Assembly (NCBI GenBank): GCA_041589455.1
Contig: JBFHVQ010000006.1
Span: forward strand, 1-61,477
Direction: 5' to 3'
DNA: 61,477 nt
DNA from: SZUA-229 sp041589455
Lineage (GTDB): Bacteria; Pseudomonadota; Gammaproteobacteria; SZUA-229
The notes beneath the pieces were generated by a model that ran no database searches, had not been told where the DNA came from, and saw only the letters and a program-made list of their open reading frames with translations. How positions within the stretch are numbered: the first letter of the stretch is position 1; each line of letters starts with the position of its first letter. This document shows positions 1 through 8,781 of the stretch, piece after piece. The translations under genes were made by a program, and so were the position numbers.

Positions 1-194
1 AAGTGTGCAACACCAACGACCTTGCGGTCGGCCTTCGGCATATGCGTTAGCTTGGGGCAGCGGATGACCTCCTGCACCTTGAAAACATTAATGCCGTAGC
101 GTTGTTTTCCTTCTAGCCTGAAAAGTAAAAGTTCGAGCCGGTTATGACCCGCTAATTGGGTGCGACTATCTACACTGTCTAAAACACCTGCCAT
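1..194 (-). CDS. cheV: Chemotaxis protein CheV (N-terminal part, cut by window edge)
   Basis: Read on the minus strand from ATG at 194, the 64 visible codons give MAGVLDSVDSRTQLAGHNRL followed by a CheW-like beta-strand pattern ending near KADRKVVGVAH. The opening and the INVFKVQEV stretch are typical of CheV, a CheW-type adaptor fused to a receiver domain that couples chemoreceptors to the kinase CheA at the inner membrane. Only the start of the CheW-like domain is present, and the receiver lies outside the window. It is divergent from a chemoreceptor gene and next to flgA-flgM-flgN, as in Pseudomonas and Vibrio. The 243-bp divergent spacer should hold promoters for both directions, but I see no clear consensus there. 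Confidence 0.9.
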   Translation of the reverse strand, partial: MAGVLDSVDSRTQLAGHNRLELLLFRLEGKQRYGINVFKVQEVIRCPKLTHMPKADRKVVGVAH

Positions 195-437
195 TTAAGA
201 CTCCCAATCTGCTCTTATCAATTGATAATAATTATTTCGCTATACTAACACGCAGTCTATTTTATCACTGGAATTAGAGTTTTTCTTCTATACTCAAAGA
301 CATCCAGAAATATTTTCACTCTGAATATGTATTTTGCTTAGTAAATATACTAGTCTATATACAATGATTCGCTAGTAATTTTTACATGTGAACGTAATAT
401 ACTAAAAATAGAATAACCCATAAGACAGGGATAATAT

Positions 438-1787
438 ATGCCCAGCCCATTTATATTGACAAAACGTGCACTACCCATACTGGAAGCCGCACTACAAGCT
501 GACTTAAAACAATTTAACGAACTTAATAAATCCAGTAGTGTTACGTCGAATGCTCTGCAAAGCATTACCTCTATCATCGATCAGCACAATCAGATACTGA
601 AAAAGGTTGCTGCCGCCGGAGTTGACTCACTTTCTGAAAATTTCGAAATTCTAAGCAAGAACCATTTGCTCGCGAAAGAGGCCTCTGTTATCAGTGACGC
701 TATTGCCAGTGTTGCCACTGCCACAGAAGAAATGGCCGCCTCTGCATCTGAAATATCTCAGTCGGCAAGTGCTACTGCTAACCGAGCCAATGAAAGCTAT
801 GAGAAGACCGAATCTGGGAATCAGGCAATATCCTCAATGATGGGCGACATGGACGCGCTAGAAGGTGCTTTAACCTCAATGTTTAATGAAGTTCAGCGTT
901 TTGCTGGTTTCACTGAAGAAATCAATAATCTCACGGCTATCGTACGTGATATTGCAAACCAGACTAACCTACTAGCACTTAATGCAGCTATTGAAGCAGC
1001 ACGAGCTGGTGAAGCAGGCCGTGGTTTTGCCGTAGTGGCCGATGAAGTTAAACAACTGGCCTCCAAAACAGAAAAAGCAACTGTCGAAATTGAAACTGTC
1101 ACCACCACCATGAATAATCTGATGGAGGAAGTAGGTAGTTCAATGACAGCCAGTAAGGAGAGCCTGGGGACCAGTCTGGACAGCCTTGAAACCGTTGCGA
1201 TTGCCTTAGGCGATGTTACTGCCGTGGTAAATGATGTCACCTCACAGGTGCAAACGATCTCTACTTCAGCCAATGAACAGCAAAGTGTTTCCGCAGAAAT
1301 GGCCTCGAAGCTAAACGAGATAACCCTGTCGGTTCAACATGAAAATCAGCATGTTTACGACATGATGGCACATGCACTAAAGCTAAATACCAATGTATTA
1401 GCTCAATTTGAGCACTTATCGACCTTTAATCAGGATCAGATTTTGCTGCAGACCGTAAAGGCTGATCACATTACCTGGAGAACCAAACTTACGACAATGG
1501 TAATGACCGGTGAGCTGATTCCGGAACAAGAGCTGGTTGACCACACCCAATGTCGTCTTGGCCAATGGTACTACAGCAAAGGTCAGGCACTATTTGGCCA
1601 AAGTGATGCCTTCCGCCAGATGGAAGCACCTCACGCAAGAATCCACGATGTTGGCAGAGAAGTTGCTTCTCTAGTATCTCAAGGACAAACAGCTGCTGCG
1701 AGTCAAAAAATTGTCGAAATCGAACAATACAGTCAGCAGCTATTTGATTTAATCGACCAATTATCAAGTGAGGCTGACTCATCGTGA
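438..1787 (+). CDS. Soluble methyl-accepting chemotaxis protein with C-terminal CZB domain
   Basis: A 449-residue chemoreceptor. There is no transmembrane segment, so it should be cytoplasmic. Residues 85-330 form the signalling coiled coil with the conserved hairpin tip around residues 170-205 (DIANQTNLLALNAAIEAARA, then GEAGRGFAVVADEVKQLA). Residues 344-405 match the chemoreceptor zinc-binding (CZB) pattern: H344 in HITWR, C372 in QCRLGQWYY, H399 in APHARIH and H403. In characterised CZB receptors this 3His-1Cys site binds zinc and senses oxidants such as hypochlorous acid through the cysteine; that function here is inferred. The ATG at 438 follows an AGGGAT ribosome-binding sequence. The stop overlaps the GTG of flgA, so the two genes are probably translationally coupled. 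Confidence 0.9.
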   Translation: MPSPFILTKRALPILEAALQADLKQFNELNKSSSVTSNALQSITSIIDQHNQILKKVAAAGVDSLSENFEILSKNHLLAKEASVISDAIASVATATEEMAASASEISQSASATANRANESYEKTESGNQAISSMMGDMDALEGALTSMFNEVQRFAGFTEEINNLTAIVRDIANQTNLLALNAAIEAARAGEAGRGFAVVADEVKQLASKTEKATVEIETVTTTMNNLMEEVGSSMTASKESLGTSLDSLETVAIALGDVTAVVNDVTSQVQTISTSANEQQSVSAEMASKLNEITLSVQHENQHVYDMMAHALKLNTNVLAQFEHLSTFNQDQILLQTVKADHITWRTKLTTMVMTGELIPEQELVDHTQCRLGQWYYSKGQALFGQSDAFRQMEAPHARIHDVGREVASLVSQGQTAAASQKIVEIEQYSQQLFDLIDQLSSEADSS

Positions 1788-2515
1788 CCAGAATGACTGC
1801 AATATGCTGCTCTAGAGGCCTTATAGCCCTGATGACAACCCTGGCCTTTCTAGGCAGCATTACTTCAGCAGTCGCCAGTACGAGCTACCACCCTCATAGT
1901 GACATCATCAAACAGGCAAAGATTTTTATTGAGAAAAATATTAACCACAGCCAGTTCACAAAAGTAGAAATCAACATGGGTCAGCTTGATCACAGGCTGA
2001 ACCTCAATAAGTGCACACACCCTCTTCAGACTAATCTCTCACCTGGAAGCCAGTTGAGTGGCAAGAGCACCATTCTCGTAAAATGCAGCAGTCAAAAGCC
2101 TTGGACGGTGTATATCGGCGCCCAGATTAAACTCTACAAAGAAGCTATAGCAACCGTCAGACCGCTAGATCGTGGACATATCCTGACAGCACAGGACCTA
2201 ACCCCACTCGAAACCGAGATCACCAGCCTGAATCAGGGCTATTACAACGATAAGTCTTCTCTAATTGGGCAACAACTTAAGCGGAGATTACCCCAGAAGC
2301 GTATTATAAAAGCCAATTACATTACCCCGCCCACCATGGTTAAAAGAGGCGAACTTGTCACGATCATTGCCGAAAACACTGGATTTTCTGTAAAAATGAA
2401 CGGTAAAGCGCTTGCCAATGGAACAAAAGGCGACCGCATCAGAGTCAAAAACTTATCCTCAAAACGAGTCATTGAAGGTACTGTCATGACTCACGGCGTG
2501 GTCAATATCCACTAA
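1784..2515 (+). CDS. flgA: Flagellar basal-body P-ring formation chaperone FlgA
   Basis: This 243-residue protein is a periplasmic chaperone needed to assemble the FlgI P-ring around the flagellar rod. An N-terminal signal peptide (hydrophobic residues about 10-30, LIALMTTLAFLGSITSAVAS) is followed by a FlgA/SAF-type beta-clip region. The stretch ATVRPLDRGHILTAQDLTPL at about 120 and the C-terminal RVKNLSSKRVIEGTV are typical of FlgA. The longest reading starts at a GTG that overlaps the chemoreceptor stop by 4 nt (GTGA); an in-frame ATG at 1793 is an alternative start. It lies upstream of flgM and flgN in the usual gammaproteobacterial order. Confidence 0.92.
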   Translation: MTRMTAICCSRGLIALMTTLAFLGSITSAVASTSYHPHSDIIKQAKIFIEKNINHSQFTKVEINMGQLDHRLNLNKCTHPLQTNLSPGSQLSGKSTILVKCSSQKPWTVYIGAQIKLYKEAIATVRPLDRGHILTAQDLTPLETEITSLNQGYYNDKSSLIGQQLKRRLPQKRIIKANYITPPTMVKRGELVTIIAENTGFSVKMNGKALANGTKGDRIRVKNLSSKRVIEGTVMTHGVVNIH

Positions 2516-2524
2516 ATTAAATAT

Positions 2525-2551
2525 TAAAGTTATGTATATAGTGGCCGATAT
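2525..2551 (+). promoter_or_regulatory. Sigma-28 (FliA) promoter upstream of flgM
   Basis: TAAAGTTA at 2525-2532, an 11-nt spacer, then GCCGATAT at 2544-2551. This differs from the enterobacterial sigma-28 consensus (TAAAGTTT-N11-GCCGATAA) at only one position in each half. It sits about 50 nt upstream of the flgM start. That fits the known scheme in which FliA activates its own anti-sigma factor as a late flagellar gene. Confidence 0.85.
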
Positions 2552-2599
2552 AGACTGTGAGAGAGTAAATTGTATGCCACGAATGACCGGGAGATCATG

Positions 2600-2908
2600 A
2601 TGACTAGCCCAATCAACCCATTTAACCGAAGCACTGCTGCAAATGTCGGCAATTCTGCAGTTAAAGCAAACGAAAAACAGCAAGCCCCTGCTGCAAAAAG
2701 CAATAGCAGCCCGGCCAATGATACTGTCAGCCTTTCTGATAGCTCACAACAGGTTATTAGTCTGCAACAGCAACTTAAAAACGCACCTGAAGTCGACAGC
2801 GCAAAGGTAGAAGCCATTAAACAGGAAATTGCCAACGGCAACTATCCACTTGATGCTGAGAAAATCGCAGAGAACATGATCAACCTGGAAAAATCTCTGC
2901 TCGAATAA
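2600..2908 (+). CDS. flgM: Anti-sigma-28 factor FlgM
   Basis: A small, polar, low-complexity protein of about 103 residues that binds and inhibits the flagellar sigma factor FliA until it is exported through the completed hook. The Ala/Asn/Ser-rich N-terminal half (disordered in FlgM proteins) is followed by NDTVSLSDSSQQVISLQQQL and by VDSAKVEAIKQEIANGNYPL, the family's sigma-binding helices. I chose ATG 2600 (or 2597) because GGGAG at 2589-2593 lies 3-6 nt upstream. An in-frame TTG at 2570 would lengthen the protein but has no ribosome-binding site. A sigma-28 promoter precedes it and flgN follows 18 nt later. Confidence 0.88.
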   Translation: MTSPINPFNRSTAANVGNSAVKANEKQQAPAAKSNSSPANDTVSLSDSSQQVISLQQQLKNAPEVDSAKVEAIKQEIANGNYPLDAEKIAENMINLEKSLLE

Positions 2909-2926
2909 TATCCACTGGAAAACATC

Positions 2927-3370
2927 ATGACCCAACTACTCTCTCTCCTTGATGACATTAAAGAATCTAGCCAGCAATTGCTGGATTGTCTGACTGCTGA
3001 AAAAAAAGCGTTGGATGACCGGGACTATGAAGAGCTCATTCCCCTAACTCAAACCAAACAACAGCTATTAAACAAACTTGAAGAGCTGGAACTACAACGC
3101 AAAGTTATTACCCCTGAACAAGGCATTAGTGAGTATCTCACGACAAACAACAATCCGAGTTTAATGTCACAGTGGAACAATACTCGTAACCTGATTGCCC
3201 AATGCCAGCAACAAAATGAAATCAACGGTCGTTTACTCAATCGCCAAAGCAAGCTTTGTAATGAAACAATTGCTCTGATGACTGGAAAGCCACTCGATTC
3301 ACATCAAGTTTATGCCGCAGATGGTAGCCAGACTAAAAACACTCAGTTACTGAATAATATAGAAGTCTAA
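2927..3370 (+). CDS. flgN: Flagellar export chaperone FlgN
   Basis: A 147-residue, mostly helical protein. FlgN is the cytoplasmic export chaperone for the hook-filament junction proteins FlgK and FlgL. The N-terminal helix (LLSLLDDIKESSQQLLDCL), the heptad-like region with the ELELQRK stretch and the C-terminal NRQSKLCNETIALMTG match the FlgN family; the last is the region that contacts the export substrates. It starts 18 nt after flgM and is probably cotranscribed from the sigma-28 promoter. It converges with recO, which ends 36 nt downstream on the other strand. Confidence 0.85.
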   Translation: MTQLLSLLDDIKESSQQLLDCLTAEKKALDDRDYEELIPLTQTKQQLLNKLEELELQRKVITPEQGISEYLTTNNNPSLMSQWNNTRNLIAQCQQQNEINGRLLNRQSKLCNETIALMTGKPLDSHQVYAADGSQTKNTQLLNNIEV

Positions 3371-3406
3371 TTACTGGAAAAGTCAGAAGCTATAATCAGT
3401 TCTGTT

Positions 3407-4111
3407 TTAACGAAATAGATCACGACTCTTTAACGTTTTACCTGCTAGATAATAATTCAAGACTTGCCGCATCAAACGTTTTGCATCCCTCAATGACTCT
3501 ATCGTTTCCAGCGTATTATTTTGTAGATCCAGTAAACTCTTACCTGAAACACGGGCGATATATGCCTCATCTTTAACCTGACTAAACTCTAGCGGGCCAT
3601 GCTCAAGATAGTAGGCATAGTCTCTCTCTGGCAACACTGGCTGTGCTGTATCCGCTGTATGATCCAGTATCAGACCAAAACCAAGCGACTCCAGCAACTG
3701 TTTTTCATACAACCGTAAAACAGGTTCGACAGGATGTGAATCTGCCAATAAAGCTAACACTGATTCATATAGCCCGTAAATCTGTTCATTTACATCGTGA
3801 CGTGGCAGCAAATGCATCAACAGTTCATTAATATAAAATGCACTGGGTAATGCTTTGCCTTTGAGCTTAATAGAAAGTGCCGATTGTGGCTCAGCAGACG
3901 TCAATGTTTGCATTTCGCCTTTACCAGACCAGCTAAGTAATAAGGGCTGAAATGGTTGCAAAACGGCTTTTAAACGTGATTTGGCAGACAAACTTCCCTT
4001 ACTCATTAAGGAAAGCCGTCCGTGATCTCGACTCAGCACTTCAAGGATCTGGCTGGTATCGCGAAACGCGCGATGATGCAAAATGTAAGCGGGTTGTTCC
4101 TGAATTCGCAT
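3407..4111 (-). CDS. recO: DNA repair protein RecO
   Basis: This 234-residue protein belongs to the RecFOR recombination-mediator pathway, which helps load RecA onto SSB-coated single strands. The N-terminal OB-fold opens with PAYILHHRAFRDTSQILEVL, the usual RecO signature, and continues with SRDHGRLSLMSKGSL. The rest is the family's helical domain, and the length is normal. The zinc-finger cysteines of some RecO proteins are absent, as in many gammaproteobacteria. It is the last gene of the minus-strand run rpoE to recO and starts 33 nt after era. Confidence 0.92.
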   Translation of the reverse strand: MRIQEQPAYILHHRAFRDTSQILEVLSRDHGRLSLMSKGSLSAKSRLKAVLQPFQPLLLSWSGKGEMQTLTSAEPQSALSIKLKGKALPSAFYINELLMHLLPRHDVNEQIYGLYESVLALLADSHPVEPVLRLYEKQLLESLGFGLILDHTADTAQPVLPERDYAYYLEHGPLEFSQVKDEAYIARVSGKSLLDLQNNTLETIESLRDAKRLMRQVLNYYLAGKTLKSRDLFR

Positions 4112-4144
4112 ATAACTCTTTGCTGCGTCTGATACTACGCTGTG

Positions 4145-5044
4145 TTAATCACTGTCATAACCAAGGCTTCTCAATGAGGTTTCGTTATCAGACCAGCCAG
4201 CCTTCACTTTTACCCAGAGCTGTAGAAACACTTTTCGATCAATCAGGTTTTCAATATCGTGTCGAGCTTTCGAGCCGATACTTTTCAATCTAGCACCCTT
4301 ATCACCAATCACAATTTTTTTCTGCCCTTTGGTTTCAACAAGTATAAGGGCATTAATGCGCGTTATTTTTTCTTCATCCTTATAACGTTCAATTTCAACC
4401 GTGGTTTGATAAGGCAGCTCCTTACCCAACTCGCGAATTAGCTTTTCCCGTATGATTTCGGCAACCAGGAAACGTGTACTACGATCTGTGTATTGATCTT
4501 CCTGAAAGTGAGGTGGATTTTCAGGCAACAGACCAAGAATCTGCTTTTCAAGATCTTCAAGATTATCGCCACGCTTTGCAGAGATAGGAATAATATTCTG
4601 GAACTCAAACTTTTGTGTCACTTCCTGAAGAAACGGCAACAGTTGATTTTTATCTTCGACCTTATCGACCTTATTAACCAGCAATATTACTGGTGCTTCA
4701 ACATTCTTTAGCTTTTTAAGTACTAGCGTGTCTTCTTCTGTCCATTTCAGTGCCTGCACTAAAAATAAGATAACATCTACATCGTGAATCACCGAACTAG
4801 CTGCTCGGTTCATATATCGATTAATCGCACGCTTGTTCTCAACATGGATACCCGGAGTATCAACAAAGATAATTTGTCCATCATCATGTGTTTTAACACC
4901 CAGAATCTGATGGCGAGTTGTTTGTGGTTTACGCGACGTTATACTGAGTTTTAAACCAAGCACATGATTTAGCAATGTCGATTTACCAACATTTGGTCGC
5001 CCAATAATAGCAACATAGCCACATTTAAATGCTGTATCTGACAT
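4145..5044 (-). CDS. era: GTPase Era
   Basis: This 299-residue GTPase binds 16S rRNA and assists 30S subunit assembly. The GTPase domain shows G1 GRPNVGKS at 15-22, G3 DTPG at 62-65 and G4 NKVD at 124-127. The C-terminal KH domain has IVIGDKGARLKSIG near residue 255. Its start ATG shares one nucleotide with the end of rnc. The rnc-era-recO order is conserved across gammaproteobacteria and couples rRNA processing with subunit maturation. Confidence 0.97.
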   Translation of the reverse strand: MSDTAFKCGYVAIIGRPNVGKSTLLNHVLGLKLSITSRKPQTTRHQILGVKTHDDGQIIFVDTPGIHVENKRAINRYMNRAASSVIHDVDVILFLVQALKWTEEDTLVLKKLKNVEAPVILLVNKVDKVEDKNQLLPFLQEVTQKFEFQNIIPISAKRGDNLEDLEKQILGLLPENPPHFQEDQYTDRSTRFLVAEIIREKLIRELGKELPYQTTVEIERYKDEEKITRINALILVETKGQKKIVIGDKGARLKSIGSKARHDIENLIDRKVFLQLWVKVKAGWSDNETSLRSLGYDSD

Positions 5045-5748
5045 TATTTAAATTCTTTCTTTAAAAGGTTTTTTTCTACCAGCTGAATCGCCTTTTCCGC
5101 CGCTAACTGTTCTGCTTTACGGCGGCTTGTCGAGACACCTTCAGCCGTTAGTGAGAATTCATCGATCGCACAATTGACCCTGAACTGCTGGTTATGCGCC
5201 TGACCAGTAACTTCAGTAACCGTATATGTAGGTAAATTTAGCTTTCTTGATTGAAGCAGTTCCTGCAACCGCGTTTTGGGATCTTTGAGTGAGTTTGCAT
5301 CTGGCACATGTTCAAGCTGCTCATGATATAGAGCCAAAATCAGTTTTCGACATTCCTCAAAATTGCTATCGAGATAGGCTGCACCAAATATTGCTTCTAC
5401 TGTATCCGCTAGAATAGAATTTCGACGATAGCCACCACTTTTTAACTCTCCACTCCCCAGTATAAGAAAGTCACCTAGCTGCAATTCCGAAGCCACTTTA
5501 TATAAACCATCTTTATTCACCAGACTTGCCCTGAGTCGACTCAGGTCTCCTTCAGGTGAATCTGGAAAACGCGTGAACAATTCAGCTGCAATGACAAAAT
5601 TTAAAATACTGTCACCAAGAAACTCAAGACGCTCATTATTCTGTGCACTAGCACTACGATGTGTCAACGCCTCGCGCAGAAGGTCCTGTTTTGAAAAGCG
5701 ATAGTTAAGGCGTTTTTCAAGCTTGGCTAAATCTGGGCCTCTTGGCAT
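5044..5748 (-). CDS. rnc: Ribonuclease III
   Basis: This 234-residue double-strand-specific endoribonuclease processes rRNA precursors and structured mRNAs. The catalytic domain carries the family signature ERLEFLGDS at 39-47 and the second acidic motif ADTVEAIFGAAYLD at 114-127. A double-stranded RNA-binding domain occupies about residues 157-225 and ends with SRRKAEQLAAEKAI. It lies 1 nt after the DUF4845 gene and overlaps era by 1 nt, so translation of this stretch is probably coupled. Confidence 0.97.
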   Translation of the reverse strand: MPRGPDLAKLEKRLNYRFSKQDLLREALTHRSASAQNNERLEFLGDSILNFVIAAELFTRFPDSPEGDLSRLRASLVNKDGLYKVASELQLGDFLILGSGELKSGGYRRNSILADTVEAIFGAAYLDSNFEECRKLILALYHEQLEHVPDANSLKDPKTRLQELLQSRKLNLPTYTVTEVTGQAHNQQFRVNCAIDEFSLTAEGVSTSRRKAEQLAAEKAIQLVEKNLLKKEFK

Positions 5749-5749
5749 A

Positions 5750-6124
5750 TTATCTCGTTTTTATCTCAACCTGATGATCGAATTTAGCCGCAAACTCCAG
5801 GTTTTTAAAGATAGGACCTCGCGCCTCATATTTAGCTGTCAGAACATAGCCATCTGACAATTTCTTGTAAGTAAACGCCTCTTTATCTCTTTCCAGATCA
5901 TAAAGACTATTAATATTAAGTCGCTTTTTTAATATTTTCTGAATCTGCTTGGGTGTTTTGCCTTTCATTCCTGAATCAGCAGCCAACTCATTCATCACAG
6001 TAACCAGAGTCTGGTGGTTTGAATAGACCGGTATAATTCTAATTGCCATAATCACCTGTGTTGCGAGCAACCCCAGAATCAAGATCCAGGAAATCATGGT
6101 TAGACCTGCTTGTTTTTTTATCAT
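5750..6124 (-). CDS. DUF4845 membrane-anchored protein
   Basis: A 124-residue protein of unknown function. It has a short basic N-terminus (MIKKQAG), one membrane segment at about residues 7-27 and a small extracytoplasmic domain with KGKTPKQIQKILKKRL. The family occurs in many gamma- and betaproteobacteria between lepB and rnc, exactly as here. That context suggests a link to signal peptidase, but no activity is known. It starts 9 nt after lepB and ends 1 nt before rnc. Confidence 0.8.
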   Translation of the reverse strand: MIKKQAGLTMISWILILGLLATQVIMAIRIIPVYSNHQTLVTVMNELAADSGMKGKTPKQIQKILKKRLNINSLYDLERDKEAFTYKKLSDGYVLTAKYEARGPIFKNLEFAAKFDHQVEIKTR

Positions 6125-6133
6125 GCCTTTACC

Positions 6134-6946
6134 CTAGTTTATTGTCTTACCGATACGTTCAAAACCGATACCACCATCCCAGTGCATCCAGATCATAAAC
6201 GCTTTACCTACCAGATACTGCTCTGGCACAACACCCCAGTAACGGCTGTCATTACTATTATCACGATTATCTCCCATCATGAAATAATGACCTTCCGGTA
6301 CAATATATTCAGCATCCAGGCCCGGGCGAGATGGGATGACCAAGACATTATGATTCACTCCCATCAGATCCACTGTTAACTCCTGCGCTGGATTGTGTTC
6401 TCCAGGTCCACTGTACTCTCCTATGCTTCTGGTATTTATTTTCTTACCATTTACATAGAGTACTTTTTTGTAATATGCAATATGGTCACCCGGCACACCC
6501 ACTACGCGCTTGATATAATCAACAGCAGGATCTCTTGGGTATTTAAAAACCGCGACATCACCTCTTTCAGGTTTATCGACTTCAAATAGCACTTTATTAA
6601 AAACCGGCATTTTGACGCCATAAGCGAATTTATTAACCAGAATAAAATCACCAATATATAAACTGGGAATCATTGAACCAGATGGAATTCGAAACGGCTC
6701 AACCAGAAAACCTCTGAGCAGGAAGACGATCAGCAATACCGGAAAAAATGATTTCGAGTATTCAACAATAATTGGCTCTTTACTGCTTTCTCCAGCCGAT
6801 TTTCCATATAAAGACTCGCCACTATATTCGTGAGGATTTTTCAGTTTACGACGTGGTGCCAACACCAGGCTATCTAATAGCCAGATAATGCCGGTAAAAA
6901 TAGTTCCAGCGAAAAGAAAAAATGCAAAGTCATACGTTATATTCAT
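6134..6946 (-). CDS. lepB: Signal peptidase I
   Basis: This 270-residue inner-membrane serine peptidase removes signal peptides from secreted proteins. Two N-terminal membrane segments (about 7-28 and 66-84) flank a cytoplasmic loop. The catalytic Ser is S91 in PSGSM (88-92) and the general base is K146 in YIKRVVGVPGD. The downstream MGDNRDNSNDSRYWG box is also present. Length and topology are normal. It lies 30 nt downstream of lepA, as in E. coli. Confidence 0.96.
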   Translation of the reverse strand: MNITYDFAFFLFAGTIFTGIIWLLDSLVLAPRRKLKNPHEYSGESLYGKSAGESSKEPIIVEYSKSFFPVLLIVFLLRGFLVEPFRIPSGSMIPSLYIGDFILVNKFAYGVKMPVFNKVLFEVDKPERGDVAVFKYPRDPAVDYIKRVVGVPGDHIAYYKKVLYVNGKKINTRSIGEYSGPGEHNPAQELTVDLMGVNHNVLVIPSRPGLDAEYIVPEGHYFMMGDNRDNSNDSRYWGVVPEQYLVGKAFMIWMHWDGGIGFERIGKTIN

Positions 6947-6976
6947 AATCGGACCAAATCAGTTCCAGTTTACTCT

Positions 6977-8770
6977 TTAATTATTATCAACTTTAAGCAC
7001 AGATAAGAAGGCATCTTGCGGAATTTCTACTTTACCAAACTGCTTCATTCGCTTCTTACCGGCTTTCTGTTTTTCCAACAGTTTTTTCTTACGACTCACA
7101 TCACCACCGTAGCACTTGGCTGTTACGTTTTTACGTAAGGCTTTAACTGTACTACGCGCAATAATATGACGCCCAATCGCAGCCTGAATGGCAATATCAA
7201 ACATCTGTCGTGGAATTAGCTCACGCATTTTTTCAGCGACTTCACGCCCCCTGCGCTGTGAAACATCTGTATGAGTAATCACTGCCAGTGCATCTACTTT
7301 CTCGCCGTTGATGAGTATATCCACTTTCACCAGCTTAGCCTCCTGGAAATGCTTAAACTCATAATCAAACGAAGCATATCCACGACTCACTGATTTAAGG
7401 CGGTCGAAAAAGTCCAGTACCACCTCAGACATCGGCATATCATAACTCAATGAGACCTGAGCGCCCATATATTGCATATTGGTTTGTACGCCGCGTTTTT
7501 CTACACATAAACTGATGACATTCCCCACATATTCCTGTGGTACCAGAATATTCGCACGAATAATCGGCTCGCGAATTTCTTCAATATAATTCACTTCCGG
7601 CAAATCTGATGGATTATGAATCTGTATTATTTCACCGTCAGTTTTTAAAACTTCATAAACCACCGTTGGTGCAGTTGTAATAAGATTCAGATCATATTCA
7701 CGTTCCAGTCTTTCCTGCACAATTTCCATATGCAACATACCAAGAAAGCCAATTCTAAAGCCAAAACCCAGTGCAGAAGAGGTTTCTGGCTCATATTGCA
7801 ATGCTGAATCATTTAGCGTCAGCTTATCCAGCGCCTCACGAAAATCATCGTAATCATCTGCTTCTACCGGGAACATACCGGCAAAAACTCGTGGCTGAAC
7901 TTCCTTAAAACCGGGCAATGCTTCCTCAGCCGGATTATCTACCAGAGTAATGGTGTCCCCCACTTTGGCCGAATCAATTTCCTTGATACCCGCAATAATG
8001 TAACCAACCTGTCCGGTTTCAAGCACCGGCATATCCTGGCGCTTCGGCGTGAACACACCGACAAAATCGACACCATAGGTGCGTCCCGTCGACATGATTT
8101 TCATTTTATTACCCTTACGAATGCTACCATCCACAATACGCACCAGGGTGACAACACCCACGTAAGAGTCAAACCAGGAATCGACAATCAGCGCTTTTAA
8201 CGGACCATCCGGGTTACCTTCCGGTGCGGGTATTGTTTCTACCAGACGTTCTAGCAACTCATCAATGCCAATGCCTGATTTAGCACTCACCTGACAGGCA
8301 TCAGTGGCTTCTATACCAATGATATCCTCAATTTCCTGGCTAACACGGTCTGCATCCGCTGCTGGCAGGTCAATCTTATTGAGAACCGGCATAACCTCAA
8401 GGCCCAGGTCAATCGCCGTATAGCAATTGGCGACACTCTGTGCTTCTACCCCTTGCGAGGCATCCACCACCAGCAACGCACCTTCACAGGCCTGTAGTGA
8501 ACGGGAAACTTCATAGGAGAAGTCCACGTGCCCCGGTGTGTCGATAAAATTTAACTGATAGATTTCACCATCCTTTGCTTTGTAGTCAAGCGAGACGCTC
8601 TGCGCCTTGATGGTGATACCTCTTTCTCGTTCCAGATCCATGGAATCGAGTACCTGTGCTTCCATTTCACGCTCTGAAAGGCCGCCACATACCTGAATAA
8701 ATCGATCAGCAAGGGTCGATTTACCATGGTCGATATGAGCGATGATGGAAAAATTACGAATATTCTGCAT
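6977..8770 (-). CDS. lepA: Elongation factor 4 (LepA)
   Basis: This 597-residue translational GTPase acts on ribosomes, with proposed roles in initiation and back-translocation under stress. The GTPase domain begins at residue 4 (RNFSIIAHIDHGKSTLADR) and includes DTPGHVDFSYEVSRSL and NKIDLPAAD. Domain III and the LepA-specific C-terminus (KAGKKRMKQFGKVEIPQDAF) are complete and the length is typical. In this organism it follows the mucD and glutaredoxin-like genes, where E. coli has rseC directly before lepA. Confidence 0.97.
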   Translation of the reverse strand: MQNIRNFSIIAHIDHGKSTLADRFIQVCGGLSEREMEAQVLDSMDLERERGITIKAQSVSLDYKAKDGEIYQLNFIDTPGHVDFSYEVSRSLQACEGALLVVDASQGVEAQSVANCYTAIDLGLEVMPVLNKIDLPAADADRVSQEIEDIIGIEATDACQVSAKSGIGIDELLERLVETIPAPEGNPDGPLKALIVDSWFDSYVGVVTLVRIVDGSIRKGNKMKIMSTGRTYGVDFVGVFTPKRQDMPVLETGQVGYIIAGIKEIDSAKVGDTITLVDNPAEEALPGFKEVQPRVFAGMFPVEADDYDDFREALDKLTLNDSALQYEPETSSALGFGFRIGFLGMLHMEIVQERLEREYDLNLITTAPTVVYEVLKTDGEIIQIHNPSDLPEVNYIEEIREPIIRANILVPQEYVGNVISLCVEKRGVQTNMQYMGAQVSLSYDMPMSEVVLDFFDRLKSVSRGYASFDYEFKHFQEAKLVKVDILINGEKVDALAVITHTDVSQRRGREVAEKMRELIPRQMFDIAIQAAIGRHIIARSTVKALRKNVTAKCYGGDVSRKKKLLEKQKAGKKRMKQFGKVEIPQDAFLSVLKVDNN

Positions 8771-8781
8771 GTTGTAAACTA

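Noticed and set aside
893..1273. Long open frame on the minus strand opposite the chemoreceptor gene
   Set aside because: It is the shadow of the biased chemoreceptor codons. It has no ribosome-binding site and no recognisable protein pattern. The same applies to the many short frames inside other genes.
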